Assembly (NCBI RefSeq): GCF_004006235.1
Contig: NZ_CP034753.1
Coordinates: 3,596,001 to 3,660,000 of the forward strand
Length of the DNA stretch: 64,000 nucleotides
Direction of reading: 5' to 3'
Source of the DNA: Agromyces sp. LHK192
GTDB lineage: Bacteria > Actinomycetota > Actinomycetes > Actinomycetales > Microbacteriaceae
The translations under genes and the position numbers were made by a program. Below the pieces are notes generated by a model. It was not told the DNA's origin. It searched no databases and saw nothing but the letters and a program-made list of their open reading frames with translations. Shown here one piece after another: positions 34,649 through 43,640 of the stretch; the first letter of the stretch is position 1; the number at the start of each line of letters is the position of its first letter.

Positions 34649-36106
34649 ATGTGCGGCATCGTCGGCATCGTCTCAACCGAGCCCGTCAACCAGCAGATCT
34701 ACGACAGCCTCCTCCTGCTGCAGCACCGCGGACAGGACTCGACCGGCATCGCCACCGCCGACGGCCCGGTCTTCCACATGGCGAAGGCGCGCGGGCAGGT
34801 CCGCGAGGCGTTCCGCACGCGCGACATGCGGTCGCTGCTCGGCGACATGGGCCTCGGTCACGTGCGCTACACCACGAAGGGCGCCGCCGAGCGCGAGGAG
34901 GAGGCACAGCCCTTCTACGTGAACGCGCCCTACGGCATCGTCCTCGTGCACAACGGCAACCTCACGAACACGCGCGAGCTCTCGGGCGACCTGTTCTCGA
35001 TCGACCGCCGCCACGTGAACTCGACGAGCGACACCGAGATGCTGCTCAATGTCCTCGCGACCGAGCTGCAGGGCCAGATCAAGGGCCTCGAGCTCGACCC
35101 CGACCAGGTCTTCGACGCCGTCACCCAGGTGCACGAGCGCGTCGAGGGCTCGTACGCCGTCATCTCGATGATCGCCGGCTACGGCCTGCTCGCGTTCCGC
35201 GACCCGTACGGCATCCGGCCGCTCATCCTCGGTCGTCGGTACACGGATGCCGGGAAGGCCGAGTGGATCGTCGCCTCCGAGTCGCTCGTCCTCGAGAACG
35301 GCGACTACGAGATCGTGCGCGATGTCGCCCCCGGCGAGGCCGTGTTCATCTCGCTCGACGGCGAGCTGTTCTCGCGCCAGTGCGCGCGGAACCCGCGCCT
35401 CGTGCCCTGCTCGTTCGAGTACGTCTACCTCGCCCGCCCCGACTCCGTGATGAACGGCATCTCGGTGTACGAGGCGCGCCTGCGCATGGGCGACCGGCTC
35501 GCCGACACCGTGGCCGAGCACATGTCGCTCGGCGACATCGACGTCGTCATGCCGATCCCCGACTCGTCGCGCCCCGCCGCGATGCAGGTCGCGCAGAAGC
35601 TCGGCATCGAGTACCGCGAGGGCTTCTACAAGAACCGCTACGTCGGCCGCACGTTCATCATGCCCGGCCAGGCGCAGCGCAAGCGCTCGGTGCGCCAGAA
35701 GCTCAACGCGATGGGCACCGAGTTCAAGGGCAAGAACATCCTGATCGTCGACGACTCGATCGTGCGCGGCACGACGAGCCAGCAGATCGTGCAGATGGCT
35801 CGCGACGCGGGCGCCAACAAGGTCACGTTCTCGTCGGCCGCTCCCCCCGTGCGCTACCCGCACGTGTACGGCATCAACATGCCGAGCCGGCAGGAGCTCA
35901 TCGCGCACGGCCGCAAGATCCCCGAGATCGCGGCCGAGCTCGGCGCCGACCACATGATCTACCAGGAGGTCGTCGACCTGCAGGCCGCGATCACCGAGGG
36001 CACCTCGATCGACGCCCTCGACATGTCGTGCTTCACGGGCGACTACGTCACGGGCACGGTCACCGAGGAGTACCTCGAGTGGGTGGAGCGCACCCAGCTC
36101 AGCTGA
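34649..36106 (+). CDS. purF: Amidophosphoribosyltransferase
   Basis: This is a 485-residue PurF, the first committed enzyme of purine synthesis (PRPP plus glutamine to 5-phosphoribosylamine). The Ntn nucleophile Cys follows the initiator Met (MCGIVGIVS), with glutamine-site RGQDSTGIATADG and a PRPP loop ILIVDDSIVRGTTS in the C-terminal phosphoribosyltransferase domain. A second in-frame ATG at 34586 would add 21 residues and make a propeptide; GAGGAG at about 34631 favours the start used here, although the spacing is long (12 nt). The 3' end overlaps the convergent nucleotidyltransferase gene by 8 bp. The 152-bp leader upstream shows no riboswitch I recognise. Confidence 0.96.
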   Translation: MCGIVGIVSTEPVNQQIYDSLLLLQHRGQDSTGIATADGPVFHMAKARGQVREAFRTRDMRSLLGDMGLGHVRYTTKGAAEREEEAQPFYVNAPYGIVLVHNGNLTNTRELSGDLFSIDRRHVNSTSDTEMLLNVLATELQGQIKGLELDPDQVFDAVTQVHERVEGSYAVISMIAGYGLLAFRDPYGIRPLILGRRYTDAGKAEWIVASESLVLENGDYEIVRDVAPGEAVFISLDGELFSRQCARNPRLVPCSFEYVYLARPDSVMNGISVYEARLRMGDRLADTVAEHMSLGDIDVVMPIPDSSRPAAMQVAQKLGIEYREGFYKNRYVGRTFIMPGQAQRKRSVRQKLNAMGTEFKGKNILIVDDSIVRGTTSQQIVQMARDAGANKVTFSSAAPPVRYPHVYGINMPSRQELIAHGRKIPEIAAELGADHMIYQEVVDLQAAITEGTSIDALDMSCFTGDYVTGTVTEEYLEWVERTQLS

Positions 36107-36860
36107 GCCGCGCCGCCGTGGTCGCGCGCAACTCGTCTGCCGCTGACCGGAACGTCGCCTCGGTCCCGTCGAGCGCGATGACGGCGGCGTGGATGCCCGT
36201 GAGCCCCGCCGCATCGAGCAGCCGCTTGTCGTTCGTCACCCAGGTGCCGTCGTGCGCCGCGATCGCATGCGCCGACTCGACCGCGGCGACCGAAAGCAGC
36301 CCGACCGCCTGGGTCCACCGGCCGTGCTCGGCGTGGGCGGCGATCGCGTAGTCGAGGTGGAGGCCGGCGCGGCCGGCCCACTCGGTGGACGCGCTCCGGC
36401 GAAGGGCGTCGGGATAGGCGGGCGTCGGCAGGTCGCCGCGCACGATCCGGTTCAGCGCGAGCTCGGCGACGACGAGGTAGCTCGGGATGCCGGCGAGGTG
36501 GAACATGAGCGGCTCGATGTGGAACTCGCCGCGGCCGGCCCGCTCGATCTCGGCGTCGACCTCGTCGAGGTCGCGGTAGTGCACGTCGACGCGACGCCCG
36601 TCGATCTCGAGCCACGCGCCGCCGTTGAACACGCCGCCGCCCCATCCGCCGATCTCCGACACTTCGCCGGGCCAGCCGACCGCGCGGAGCTCCTCGGGTG
36701 CGAACCCCCCGCGGTAGTAGACCGCGAGGTCCCAGTCGCTGCCGGAGCCGGCCGTGCCCTGGGCCCGCGACCCGCCGAGGGCGACGGCCTCGACGCCGCC
36801 GAGGGTTCCGAGCCGGTCGGCGACGGAGGCGAGGAAGCGGTCGTCGTCGAGGTCGGGCAT
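36099..36860 (-). CDS. Nucleotidyltransferase-domain protein (MNT/ANT type)
   Basis: This is a 253-residue protein whose N-terminal domain has the polymerase-beta-superfamily signature GGSRAQGTAGSGSDWDLAVY (about residues 29-48), giving the Gly-Ser helix and the two metal-binding aspartates of DWD. A third acidic site may be DVHYRDLDEVD. The remainder is helical and resembles DUF4037/aminoglycoside-nucleotidyltransferase companions. A resistance role is possible but unproven. It could equally be a small-molecule or tRNA-like nucleotidyltransferase. Confidence 0.82.
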   Translation of the reverse strand: MPDLDDDRFLASVADRLGTLGGVEAVALGGSRAQGTAGSGSDWDLAVYYRGGFAPEELRAVGWPGEVSEIGGWGGGVFNGGAWLEIDGRRVDVHYRDLDEVDAEIERAGRGEFHIEPLMFHLAGIPSYLVVAELALNRIVRGDLPTPAYPDALRRSASTEWAGRAGLHLDYAIAAHAEHGRWTQAVGLLSVAAVESAHAIAAHDGTWVTNDKRLLDAAGLTGIHAAVIALDGTEATFRSAADELRATTAARLS

Positions 36861-36884
36861 CCGCCCATCCTGCCGGAAGCCGCG

Positions 36885-37304
36885 CTACTCCGCTTCGCGC
36901 GTGTGCTCGTGCTCGGCGACGACCGTGCGGGTGCGGCCCGAGAGCACGCGGTCGAACACGAGCGCGACGACGGCGCCGAACGCGACGCCGATGGTGCCGA
37001 GCGCCAGCAGCAGGAAGCCGAAGACCTGGCCGCGGTCGAACTCCTCGTTCTCGGGGAAGGCGAACGTGAGGATCAGCGCGAGGATCGCGCCGAGCGCGAA
37101 GCCGAGCACGATGAAGCGGCCGTACTTGGGCGCTCGCCGAACGGTGACCGCCTCGTCGTCCGACTCGATCTCCATCATCGCCTCACGGGGCGCGGGAGCA
37201 TCGGTGGGAAGCGCGGGGGCAGGGACGAGCGCGTCGGATGCCGCGGACTCGGGCTGCGGGGCATCCGGTGCCGTGCCGTCGGGCGTGCGGGAGGTGTCAC
37301 TCAC
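36885..37304 (-). CDS. Two-helix membrane protein, unknown function
   Basis: This is a 139-residue protein with an Ala/Pro/Asp-rich cytoplasmic N-terminus (about residues 1-55), two transmembrane helices (about 66-83 and 96-117) linked by FPENEEFDRGQ, and a charged C-terminus. It resembles the small potassium-transporter-like or DUF-type membrane proteins common in Microbacteriaceae, but I cannot name a family. GTG start (VSDTS), just downstream of the shared terminator hairpin. Confidence 0.72.
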   Translation of the reverse strand: MSDTSRTPDGTAPDAPQPESAASDALVPAPALPTDAPAPREAMMEIESDDEAVTVRRAPKYGRFIVLGFALGAILALILTFAFPENEEFDRGQVFGFLLLALGTIGVAFGAVVALVFDRVLSGRTRTVVAEHEHTREAE

Positions 37305-37360
37305 CCGCCCATTCTCCCGCACCCGGCTGGGAGGCGGCGCCGAACGGAGCCCGAAACGGC

Positions 37361-37395
37361 GAGAGGCCGCCCCGCTCGTGGCGGGACGGCCTCTC
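37361..37395. terminator. Terminator hairpin after the HtaA gene
   Basis: Two 15-nt arms (GAGAGGCCGCCCCGC and GCGGGACGGCCTCTC) pair with one mismatch around a 5-nt loop. It lies 38 bp beyond the stop of the minus-strand HtaA gene, with no strong T tract on either side. Confidence 0.75.
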
Positions 37396-37432
37396 ATCAG
37401 GCGCTCAGGGCGCCGTCATGCTGCGGACCGGC

Positions 37433-40400
37433 TCAGATCCGAGCGGCCTTGCGGCGGCGAGTCACGAATGCCGCCCCACCGCCGAGCACGAGGAGCGCGA
37501 GCGCGATCCACGCGACGGTGAGGTCGACACCCGTCGCACCGAGCTCGCCGGTCGTCGTCGTGTCGCACGGCACCTTGGCGCCGAGCGGGAACGAGAACGA
37601 CACGGGGTCGAGCGCCTGACCGGCCTGGTAGAAGCCGCCGAACGCCTCGGCACCGGCCGCGGTCAGCGTCGCGGACGCGCCGCTCCAGCTGATCTCGTCA
37701 CCGGAGACGGATGCCTCGGGCAGGCCGAGCGTCGCGATGACGATGCCCGACGCGTCGACGCCGGCTGCGCCGTTCATGCCCTTCGACGACAGGTCGGCGA
37801 TGAGCACGGCCGAGCCGCCGTTCACCTGGACGCGCGGGTTCGCGATCGTGAGGTCGAGCTGCCCCGCGTGGCCGGTGAAGTGCACCGAGCCGTCGTACGA
37901 CACCCGGCCGCGGTTCGCATCGGTGTTGTAGGCGCCGTCGCCGCCGGTCCAGCGGAACTCGCCGCCGACGGTCGTCGCGCCGGACGTGGAGATCGAGCCG
38001 CCCGCGATCGGGCCCGTGACGTAGCTGCGGAAGCTCTCCTTGACACCCCAGTCGAGCGTGGCACCCGAGACGTCGCGCGCGACGCACACCTGCTCGGGCG
38101 CGGCGGCGGGCGCCTGGGCCCCGGGCGCCGCGATCGCGGAGGCCGCGACGGTGAACGTGGCCGAGGCGACGCCGCTGCGCTCGCCCGCGAGCTCGATGCG
38201 GTGCTCGCCGACGGGAAGGTCGGCGGGCACGGTCCACGAGAGCGAGAACGTGCCGGTGGCGTCGGCGACCGCGGTGCCCGCGTCGATCGGGTCGGAGTAC
38301 ACCGTCGCCTGGATCTGCTCGCCCTGGCGGAAGCCCGAGCCGGAGAACGTCAGCGTGGTGCCCGGCACGATCGGGCCCGAGGGGGCGGCGATCGTGACGG
38401 CGGGAGCCGCAGCCTCCCACGCGACCGACACGGGTGCCGGCGGCTTGGTGAGGTTCGCGGCGCTCGTGCCGCTCTGGTAGTAGAACGCCTGGATCGCGCT
38501 CGGCAGGGCGACGATGAACTCGTTCGCCCACGCGTTGGTCCAGTTCACGCCGCCGCCGTTCGACCACGTGGCCGGGGCCACCGTGTCGGCGAAGTCGAGG
38601 TCGACGTTCGCGTCGAGCGCGTCGCCCGAGAAGTCGAGCGGCTCGACTCCGGTGATCGTCGCGACGGTCAGGCGCGGTGCAGGTGCGGCCGAGTATGCGG
38701 CCACGCCCGAGCGGACGCCGGCGGTCCAGGCGCCGTTGCCGTCGGCGTCGAGCACGAGCGTCGGGTCGACGAGCTCGATCCACTGGCCGGCGGGCGGGAA
38801 GAAGCCCTCGTAGGCCTGCGTCCGGAGCGTGCCGGTGAACGAGACGACGGTGCAGTCGTCGCTCACCCGGGCGGTGCCGTTCGAGAGCGCGAACGTCTCG
38901 CCGTCGAGCGCGACGTTGCCGCCGGCGACCTTCGTCCAGCCGTCGGAGTACCCCGACCAACCCCACTCGGCGCTGACGCCCGTGAGCACCTCGGCATCGG
39001 CCGGGAGCGCGCACACGTCGGCGGGCGTGGTGTCGACCACGCCGTAGTTCGGCGAGATCTGCACCGACGACGAGTCGAACCCGTTGGTCGGCGTGAACAC
39101 GGCGCGCAGCGCGTGACCGCCGGCGGCGAGCTCGTCGGTGACGAGCGTCGCTGCGCCCTCGGCGACGTCGGCCGTGCCGAGCGACAGCTCGGCGCCGCCG
39201 GCCGGCGTGGCGAAGAACTCGACCGAACCGGGCACGGTCGACGGCGTCACCGTCGCGGAGAGGGTCACGTCGGCGCCGAGGATCGCGCGGGTCGCCGGGG
39301 CGACGGATGCCTCGGTGCTCGTGACCGCGGGCCACTCGAAGTCGACGGAGATCGGCGAGGCCGGCTTGGTGGCCTGCGCCGCCGACTCGCTCGTCTGGTA
39401 GTAGAACGACTGGATCGATGCGGGTGCGGCGAGCACGAACGCGGTCGGCCAGGAGTTCGCGTACGCGACGCCGTTCGCGACCGAGAACGTGCCCGGTGCG
39501 ACCGTACCGAGGTAGGCCGGGGTGAGCGTGCGGGAGCCGTCGACGCCGGGGCCGCCGACGGTCTGGCCCGAGAAGGTCGCGACGGTGAGGCGCGGTGCCG
39601 CGGCGGTCGCGTCGTAGGCGCCGACACCGGTGCGAACACCGGCGGCCCAGGAGCCGCTGCCGTCGGCGGAGATCGTGAGGGTCGGGTCGACGAGCTCGAT
39701 CCAGTTCCCGTTCGGCGGGAAGAAGCTCTCGTAGGCCTGCGTGCGGAGCGTTCCCGTGAACGAGACCTGCGCGCACTCGGGGTCGGCGGTCACGGTGCCG
39801 TTCGCGAGCGCGAAGTCCTGCCCCGCGACGGAGACGTCACCGCCGGCGACCTTCGTCCAGCCGTTGGAGTAGGCCGACCAGCCCCAGGTCGCAGTGGCGC
39901 CGGTGGCGGTCGCAGCGCCGGCAGCGGGCGTGCAGACGGCCGGTACCGAAGTGTCGACGACGCCGACGTTGCCGGTCTTCGTGCTCGTGGAGCCGACGAA
40001 GTCGGAGCCCGACGGCGAGTAGACGGCCTCGAAGGAGTGTCCGCCCGCGGCGAGGGTGGCGCTGGTGAGCACGGCCTTGCCGTCGACGACGCCTGCGCTG
40101 CCGATCGAGGTGCGGCTTGCGCCGACGCCGAGGTCGAAGAACTCGACACGGCCGGTCGGGAGGACTGCGGCGTCGTCGGTGTTCGCGACGACGGCTTCGA
40201 GGGTCACGGTCTCGCCGAGCCGCACGCGAGCGGGGGCGGCGGTGAGCGAGGTCGCGGTCCGGTCCGCCGTCGGCGCGGGGATCGCCTCGATCACGACCTG
40301 CACGGCCGTCGACGTCGAGGCGACGAACGCGGCGGGGTCCGCGGGCGTGAACGCCGCGGTCACGTCGTGCGTCCCGACGGCGAGCGAGGAGCTGGTGAAC

Positions 40401-41200
40401 GACGCGGTTCCGTCACCGGCGACCGCCACGGGCGCTCCGAGCGCGCCGGCGGCATCCGAGAACTGCACGGTGCCGGCGGCGGAAGGCGCGACGGTCGCGG
40501 TGAACGTGACCGAGGTGCCCTCCTGCACGGGGCCGGCGGGCGCTGCGACGAGGGTCGTCGCCGTGACGGTCGGCTCGGGGACCACGACCTCGTAGGGCAG
40601 CGAGAAGGTCAGCGGGTCGAGCGCGGTGCCGGCGGTGTAGAACCCGCCGAACGCCTCAGCACCCGACGCGGTGAGCGACGACGCGGCGCCGCTCCAGGTG
40701 GCGACGTCGCCGGCCACGGCCGGTGCGCCGAGCGCGAGCGTCGCGAACGCGACGTCGTCCTGGTCGAACGTGCCGCCCGACAGGGCCTTCGAGGTCACGT
40801 CGACGTACAGCGTGCCCACGGCTCCGTCGACGTCCACCCGCGGGTTCTCGATCAGCAGGTCGAGCTGCCCGTCGTGGCCGGTGAAGTGCACCCCGCCGGC
40901 GAAGTCGGCGTCCGCAGACGGCACGTCGACGTCGACCGTTCCCGTGCCGCCCGTCCAGCGGAAGCTGCCGTCGGCGTTCTGGGTCGTTCCCTCGAGGCCG
41001 ATGGATCCGTGGGCGATCGGGCTGACGATGTACCCGCGGAAGCTCTGCTTCACCCCCCAGTCGAGCGTGGCGGTCTCGACGTCGGCCGGCTCCGCCTGCG
41101 CGGGAGCGGCGATGCCGACGACGGCCGCCGAGGCGACGAGCGTTCCCGTGAGGAGGCTGGCGAGCACCCTCCTCCGGGCTGGTCGGGATGATCTGGACAT
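37433..41200 (-). CDS. Large HtaA-domain haem-binding surface protein with Ig-like repeats
   Basis: This is a 1255-residue exported protein. A signal peptide (1-36, cleaved after AQA) is followed by HtaA domain 1 (about 44-205; Tyr in FRGYI, His in HFTGH, Tyr in GGFYTAG, the expected haem ligands). Two Ig-like domains (210-415), an HtaA-like repeat (about 421-625), a third Ig-like domain (628-722), a second such repeat (728-930), an IPT-like domain (933-1020) and HtaA domain 2 (1045-1205) follow. Near the end come LGATG (1220-1224), a membrane helix and a basic tail, an atypical sortase-type anchor. In corynebacteria HtaA takes haem from haemoglobin and passes it to HmuTUV, whose genes are divergent here. 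Transcription is probably iron-repressed through the box at 41262. Confidence 0.9.
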   Translation of the reverse strand: MSRSSRPARRRVLASLLTGTLVASAAVVGIAAPAQAEPADVETATLDWGVKQSFRGYIVSPIAHGSIGLEGTTQNADGSFRWTGGTGTVDVDVPSADADFAGGVHFTGHDGQLDLLIENPRVDVDGAVGTLYVDVTSKALSGGTFDQDDVAFATLALGAPAVAGDVATWSGAASSLTASGAEAFGGFYTAGTALDPLTFSLPYEVVVPEPTVTATTLVAAPAGPVQEGTSVTFTATVAPSAAGTVQFSDAAGALGAPVAVAGDGTASFTSSSLAVGTHDVTAAFTPADPAAFVASTSTAVQVVIEAIPAPTADRTATSLTAAPARVRLGETVTLEAVVANTDDAAVLPTGRVEFFDLGVGASRTSIGSAGVVDGKAVLTSATLAAGGHSFEAVYSPSGSDFVGSTSTKTGNVGVVDTSVPAVCTPAAGAATATGATATWGWSAYSNGWTKVAGGDVSVAGQDFALANGTVTADPECAQVSFTGTLRTQAYESFFPPNGNWIELVDPTLTISADGSGSWAAGVRTGVGAYDATAAAPRLTVATFSGQTVGGPGVDGSRTLTPAYLGTVAPGTFSVANGVAYANSWPTAFVLAAPASIQSFYYQTSESAAQATKPASPISVDFEWPAVTSTEASVAPATRAILGADVTLSATVTPSTVPGSVEFFATPAGGAELSLGTADVAEGAATLVTDELAAGGHALRAVFTPTNGFDSSSVQISPNYGVVDTTPADVCALPADAEVLTGVSAEWGWSGYSDGWTKVAGGNVALDGETFALSNGTARVSDDCTVVSFTGTLRTQAYEGFFPPAGQWIELVDPTLVLDADGNGAWTAGVRSGVAAYSAAPAPRLTVATITGVEPLDFSGDALDANVDLDFADTVAPATWSNGGGVNWTNAWANEFIVALPSAIQAFYYQSGTSAANLTKPPAPVSVAWEAAAPAVTIAAPSGPIVPGTTLTFSGSGFRQGEQIQATVYSDPIDAGTAVADATGTFSLSWTVPADLPVGEHRIELAGERSGVASATFTVAASAIAAPGAQAPAAAPEQVCVARDVSGATLDWGVKESFRSYVTGPIAGGSISTSGATTVGGEFRWTGGDGAYNTDANRGRVSYDGSVHFTGHAGQLDLTIANPRVQVNGGSAVLIADLSSKGMNGAAGVDASGIVIATLGLPEASVSGDEISWSGASATLTAAGAEAFGGFYQAGQALDPVSFSFPLGAKVPCDTTTTGELGATGVDLTVAWIALALLVLGGGAAFVTRRRKAARI

Positions 41201-41261
41201 GCAGATGCCTCTCGGGTGTGAGCGAGGATTCAGCTGGTCGGAAGCACGCCGACCGAGCGGG

Positions 41262-41296
41262 TAAGGTGAGCATAGCCTAATTAAGGTTGCCCTTAT
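41262..41296. promoter_or_regulatory. DtxR/IdeR-like iron box in the divergent haem-uptake promoter
   Basis: TAAGGTGAGCATAGCCTAA at 41262-41280 matches the DtxR consensus TTAGGTTAGGCTAACCTAA at 13 of 19 positions. It is followed directly by TTAAGGTTGCCCTTAT, which contains the perfect inverted repeat TAAGG/CCTTA. The pair sits between the HtaA start (41200) and the lipoprotein start (41365), so one repressor could silence both directions when iron is plentiful. Confidence 0.7.
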
Positions 41297-41364
41297 CAAA
41301 CGTCGTCACGGAGCGCCGAAGCGCGTCCGCGCGCGGCACCGCACCCGCCATTGGATACCCAGCA

Positions 41365-42531
41365 GTGACCCGATCCACCGACCCAGGCCGCGCCCGCACC
41401 GGCCGTCGCGCCCTCGCCGCCGCCGTCGCGATCGGCGCACTGCTGCTCACCGGCTGCACCTCGACGGCGGGCGCCGGAACGGCGGGCGCCGCCGGCGCGG
41501 ATGCCTCGGCCGAAGCATCCGTCGTCTGCGACTCGGCGACCGCGGTCATCGCCGCGCTGCCCGACGCGGCCCCTCCGAAGGGCGAGCTCACGGGCCCCGC
41601 GACCGCGTGCGTGCCCGACTCCGACATCCACGCGCCGGACCCGATCGCCCCGGTGCTCCCGGTCACGGTGACCGACGCGCAGAGCACCGAGGTCACGGTC
41701 GAGAGCGCCGACCGGATCCTCGCGATCGACGTCTCCGGCACGCTCGCGAGCACGGTGTTCGCCCTCGGACTCGGCGACCGCGTCGTCGGCCGCGACGCCT
41801 CCACCGGCTTCGCGGAGGCCGCCGACCTGCCGCTCGTCACCCAGAACGGGCACCAGCTCAACGGCGAGGCGATCCTCGCGCTCGACCCGACGGTGATCCT
41901 CACCGACAGCTCGGTCGGCCCCTGGGACGTCGTGCTCCAGATGCGCGACGCCGGCATCCCGGTCGTGGTCATGTCCCCCGAGCGCTCGATGGACACGCTC
42001 GGCGATCTCGTCACCGAGGTGGCCGGCGCGCTCGGCGTGGCCGAGGCGGGGGTCGCACTCGCGGACTCCGCGACCGCGGCCGTGGAGGCATCCGCCGCGG
42101 GCATCGATGCGATCGTGCCCGACGAGCCGGCCGAACGCCTCCGGATGATGTTCCTGTACGTTCGCGGCGCCGCGAACGTGTACTACGTGTTCGGCGAGGA
42201 TTCCGGCGCCGACGAGCTCATCCGCGCGCTCGGCGGCATCGACGCGGCCGCGGAGATCGGCATCACGGACATGCGGCCGATGACGGCCGAGGCGATCGTC
42301 ACCGCGGCGCCCGACGTGATCCTGGTGATGTCGAAGGGGCTGGAGTCGGTGGGCGGCGTCGACGGCCTGCTCGAGTCGGTCCCGGCGATCGCGCAGACCC
42401 CTGCCGGCGAGCACCGTCGCATCGTCGACGCGGCCGACCACCTGATCCTGAGCTTCGGACCCGACTACTCGACCGTGATCGACGCGCTCGGCGCCGCACT
42501 CTACGCGGATGCCCCGGCGGGCGACTCATGA
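41365..42531 (+). CDS. hmuT: Haem-binding lipoprotein of ABC transporter (HmuT-like)
   Basis: This is a 388-residue helical-backbone (PF01497) binding protein. The lipobox LLTG-C puts the lipid on C31. The mature chain has the FecB/HmuT blocks DRILAIDVSGTLASTVFALG, LALDPTVILTDSSVGP and the C-terminal HLILSFGPDYSTVIDALG. It hands haem (or a haem-like chelate) to the HmuUV permease. The start used is the GTG at 41365; the TTG at 41287 lies inside the iron box. Haem specificity is inferred from the HtaA neighbours. Confidence 0.88.
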   Translation: MTRSTDPGRARTGRRALAAAVAIGALLLTGCTSTAGAGTAGAAGADASAEASVVCDSATAVIAALPDAAPPKGELTGPATACVPDSDIHAPDPIAPVLPVTVTDAQSTEVTVESADRILAIDVSGTLASTVFALGLGDRVVGRDASTGFAEAADLPLVTQNGHQLNGEAILALDPTVILTDSSVGPWDVVLQMRDAGIPVVVMSPERSMDTLGDLVTEVAGALGVAEAGVALADSATAAVEASAAGIDAIVPDEPAERLRMMFLYVRGAANVYYVFGEDSGADELIRALGGIDAAAEIGITDMRPMTAEAIVTAAPDVILVMSKGLESVGGVDGLLESVPAIAQTPAGEHRRIVDAADHLILSFGPDYSTVIDALGAALYADAPAGDS

Positions 42532-43640
42532 CGAGCGTGATGCGCCCGAATCGAGGCGGCGGCCAGACCTCGGTCGGCGAGGACGTGGTCGACGAACCCC
42601 GCGGCCCACTCGGCGCACGACGCGCCGTGCTGTTCACCGCACTTTCGGTCGGCGTCGTCGTCGTCGCGATCGTGTCGGCAGGGGTCGGCCAGCTCGCGTT
42701 GAGCCCGGCCGAGGTGCTCGACGCACTGCTGCGGCCGCTCGGCATCGACCTGGGCACCGACCCCCCGCCCAACGCCGAGGCCGCGCTCTGGACGATCCGG
42801 CTGCCGCGCGTCGCGATGGCGCTGCTCGTCGGCGCCGCGCTCGCGGCTGCCGGCCTGCTCATGCAGGCGGTGTTCGGCAACCCGCTGGCAGAGCCGGCGG
42901 TCGTCGGCGTCTCGTCGGGTGCCGCGCTCGGCGCGGCCGGAGCCATCGTGCTCGGCTGGACGGCGTTCGGCGGCTGGACCACGGCGGTCGCGGCCTTCGC
43001 CACCGGCCTCGTCACGACGCTCGTCGTCTACGTCTCCTCCCGGGCGGGCGGCCGCACCGAGGTGGTCACGCTCGTGCTCACCGGCATCGCCGTGAACGCG
43101 GTCGCGCAGGCCGGCCTCGCGCTCTTCGTCTTCCTCGGCGACACGCAGTCGCGCGAGGAGATCGTGTTCTGGCAGCTCGGCAGTCTGAACGGCTCGCTCT
43201 GGGCGGAGGTCGGCGTCGTCCTGCCGATCGTGGCCGTCACGAGCATCGCGGCCGCATTCCTCACCCGGAACCTCGACCTGCTGTCGCTCGGCGAACGCTC
43301 CGCGCGCCACCTCGGCGTCAACGTCGAGCTGCTCCGCGCCGGCACGATCGTGCTCGTCGCCCTCCTCGTCTCCGCGGCGGTCGCCTTCACGGGCATCATC
43401 GGGTTCGTCGGCATCGTGATCCCGCACCTCATGCGCATGGTGATCGGCCCCGCGCACGGGCCGCTGCTCGTCGCCAGCCTGCTGGGCGGCGCCCTGCTCC
43501 TCAGCGTCGCCGACCTCGCCGCGCGCACCCTCGTGCCGTACGCCGACCTGCCGATCGGCATGCTCACGGCCCTCGTCGGCGGCCCGTTCTTCTTCTGGCT
43601 GCTGCGCCGCACCCGCGCCAAGGCGGGAGGCTGGGGATGA
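42528..43640 (+). CDS. hmuU: Haem ABC transporter permease (FecCD/HmuU family)
   Basis: This is a 370-residue membrane protein with about ten helices. FecCD landmarks are the LWTIRLPRVAMALLVGAALA block, MQAVFGNPLAEPAVVGVSSG and GIIGFVGIVIPHLMR. Residues 1-30 are a charged cytoplasmic extension. The ATG overlaps the lipoprotein stop (ATGA). It forms the homodimeric pore powered by the ATPase encoded next. Confidence 0.92.
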   Translation: MTSVMRPNRGGGQTSVGEDVVDEPRGPLGARRAVLFTALSVGVVVVAIVSAGVGQLALSPAEVLDALLRPLGIDLGTDPPPNAEAALWTIRLPRVAMALLVGAALAAAGLLMQAVFGNPLAEPAVVGVSSGAALGAAGAIVLGWTAFGGWTTAVAAFATGLVTTLVVYVSSRAGGRTEVVTLVLTGIAVNAVAQAGLALFVFLGDTQSREEIVFWQLGSLNGSLWAEVGVVLPIVAVTSIAAAFLTRNLDLLSLGERSARHLGVNVELLRAGTIVLVALLVSAAVAFTGIIGFVGIVIPHLMRMVIGPAHGPLLVASLLGGALLLSVADLAARTLVPYADLPIGMLTALVGGPFFFWLLRRTRAKAGGWG

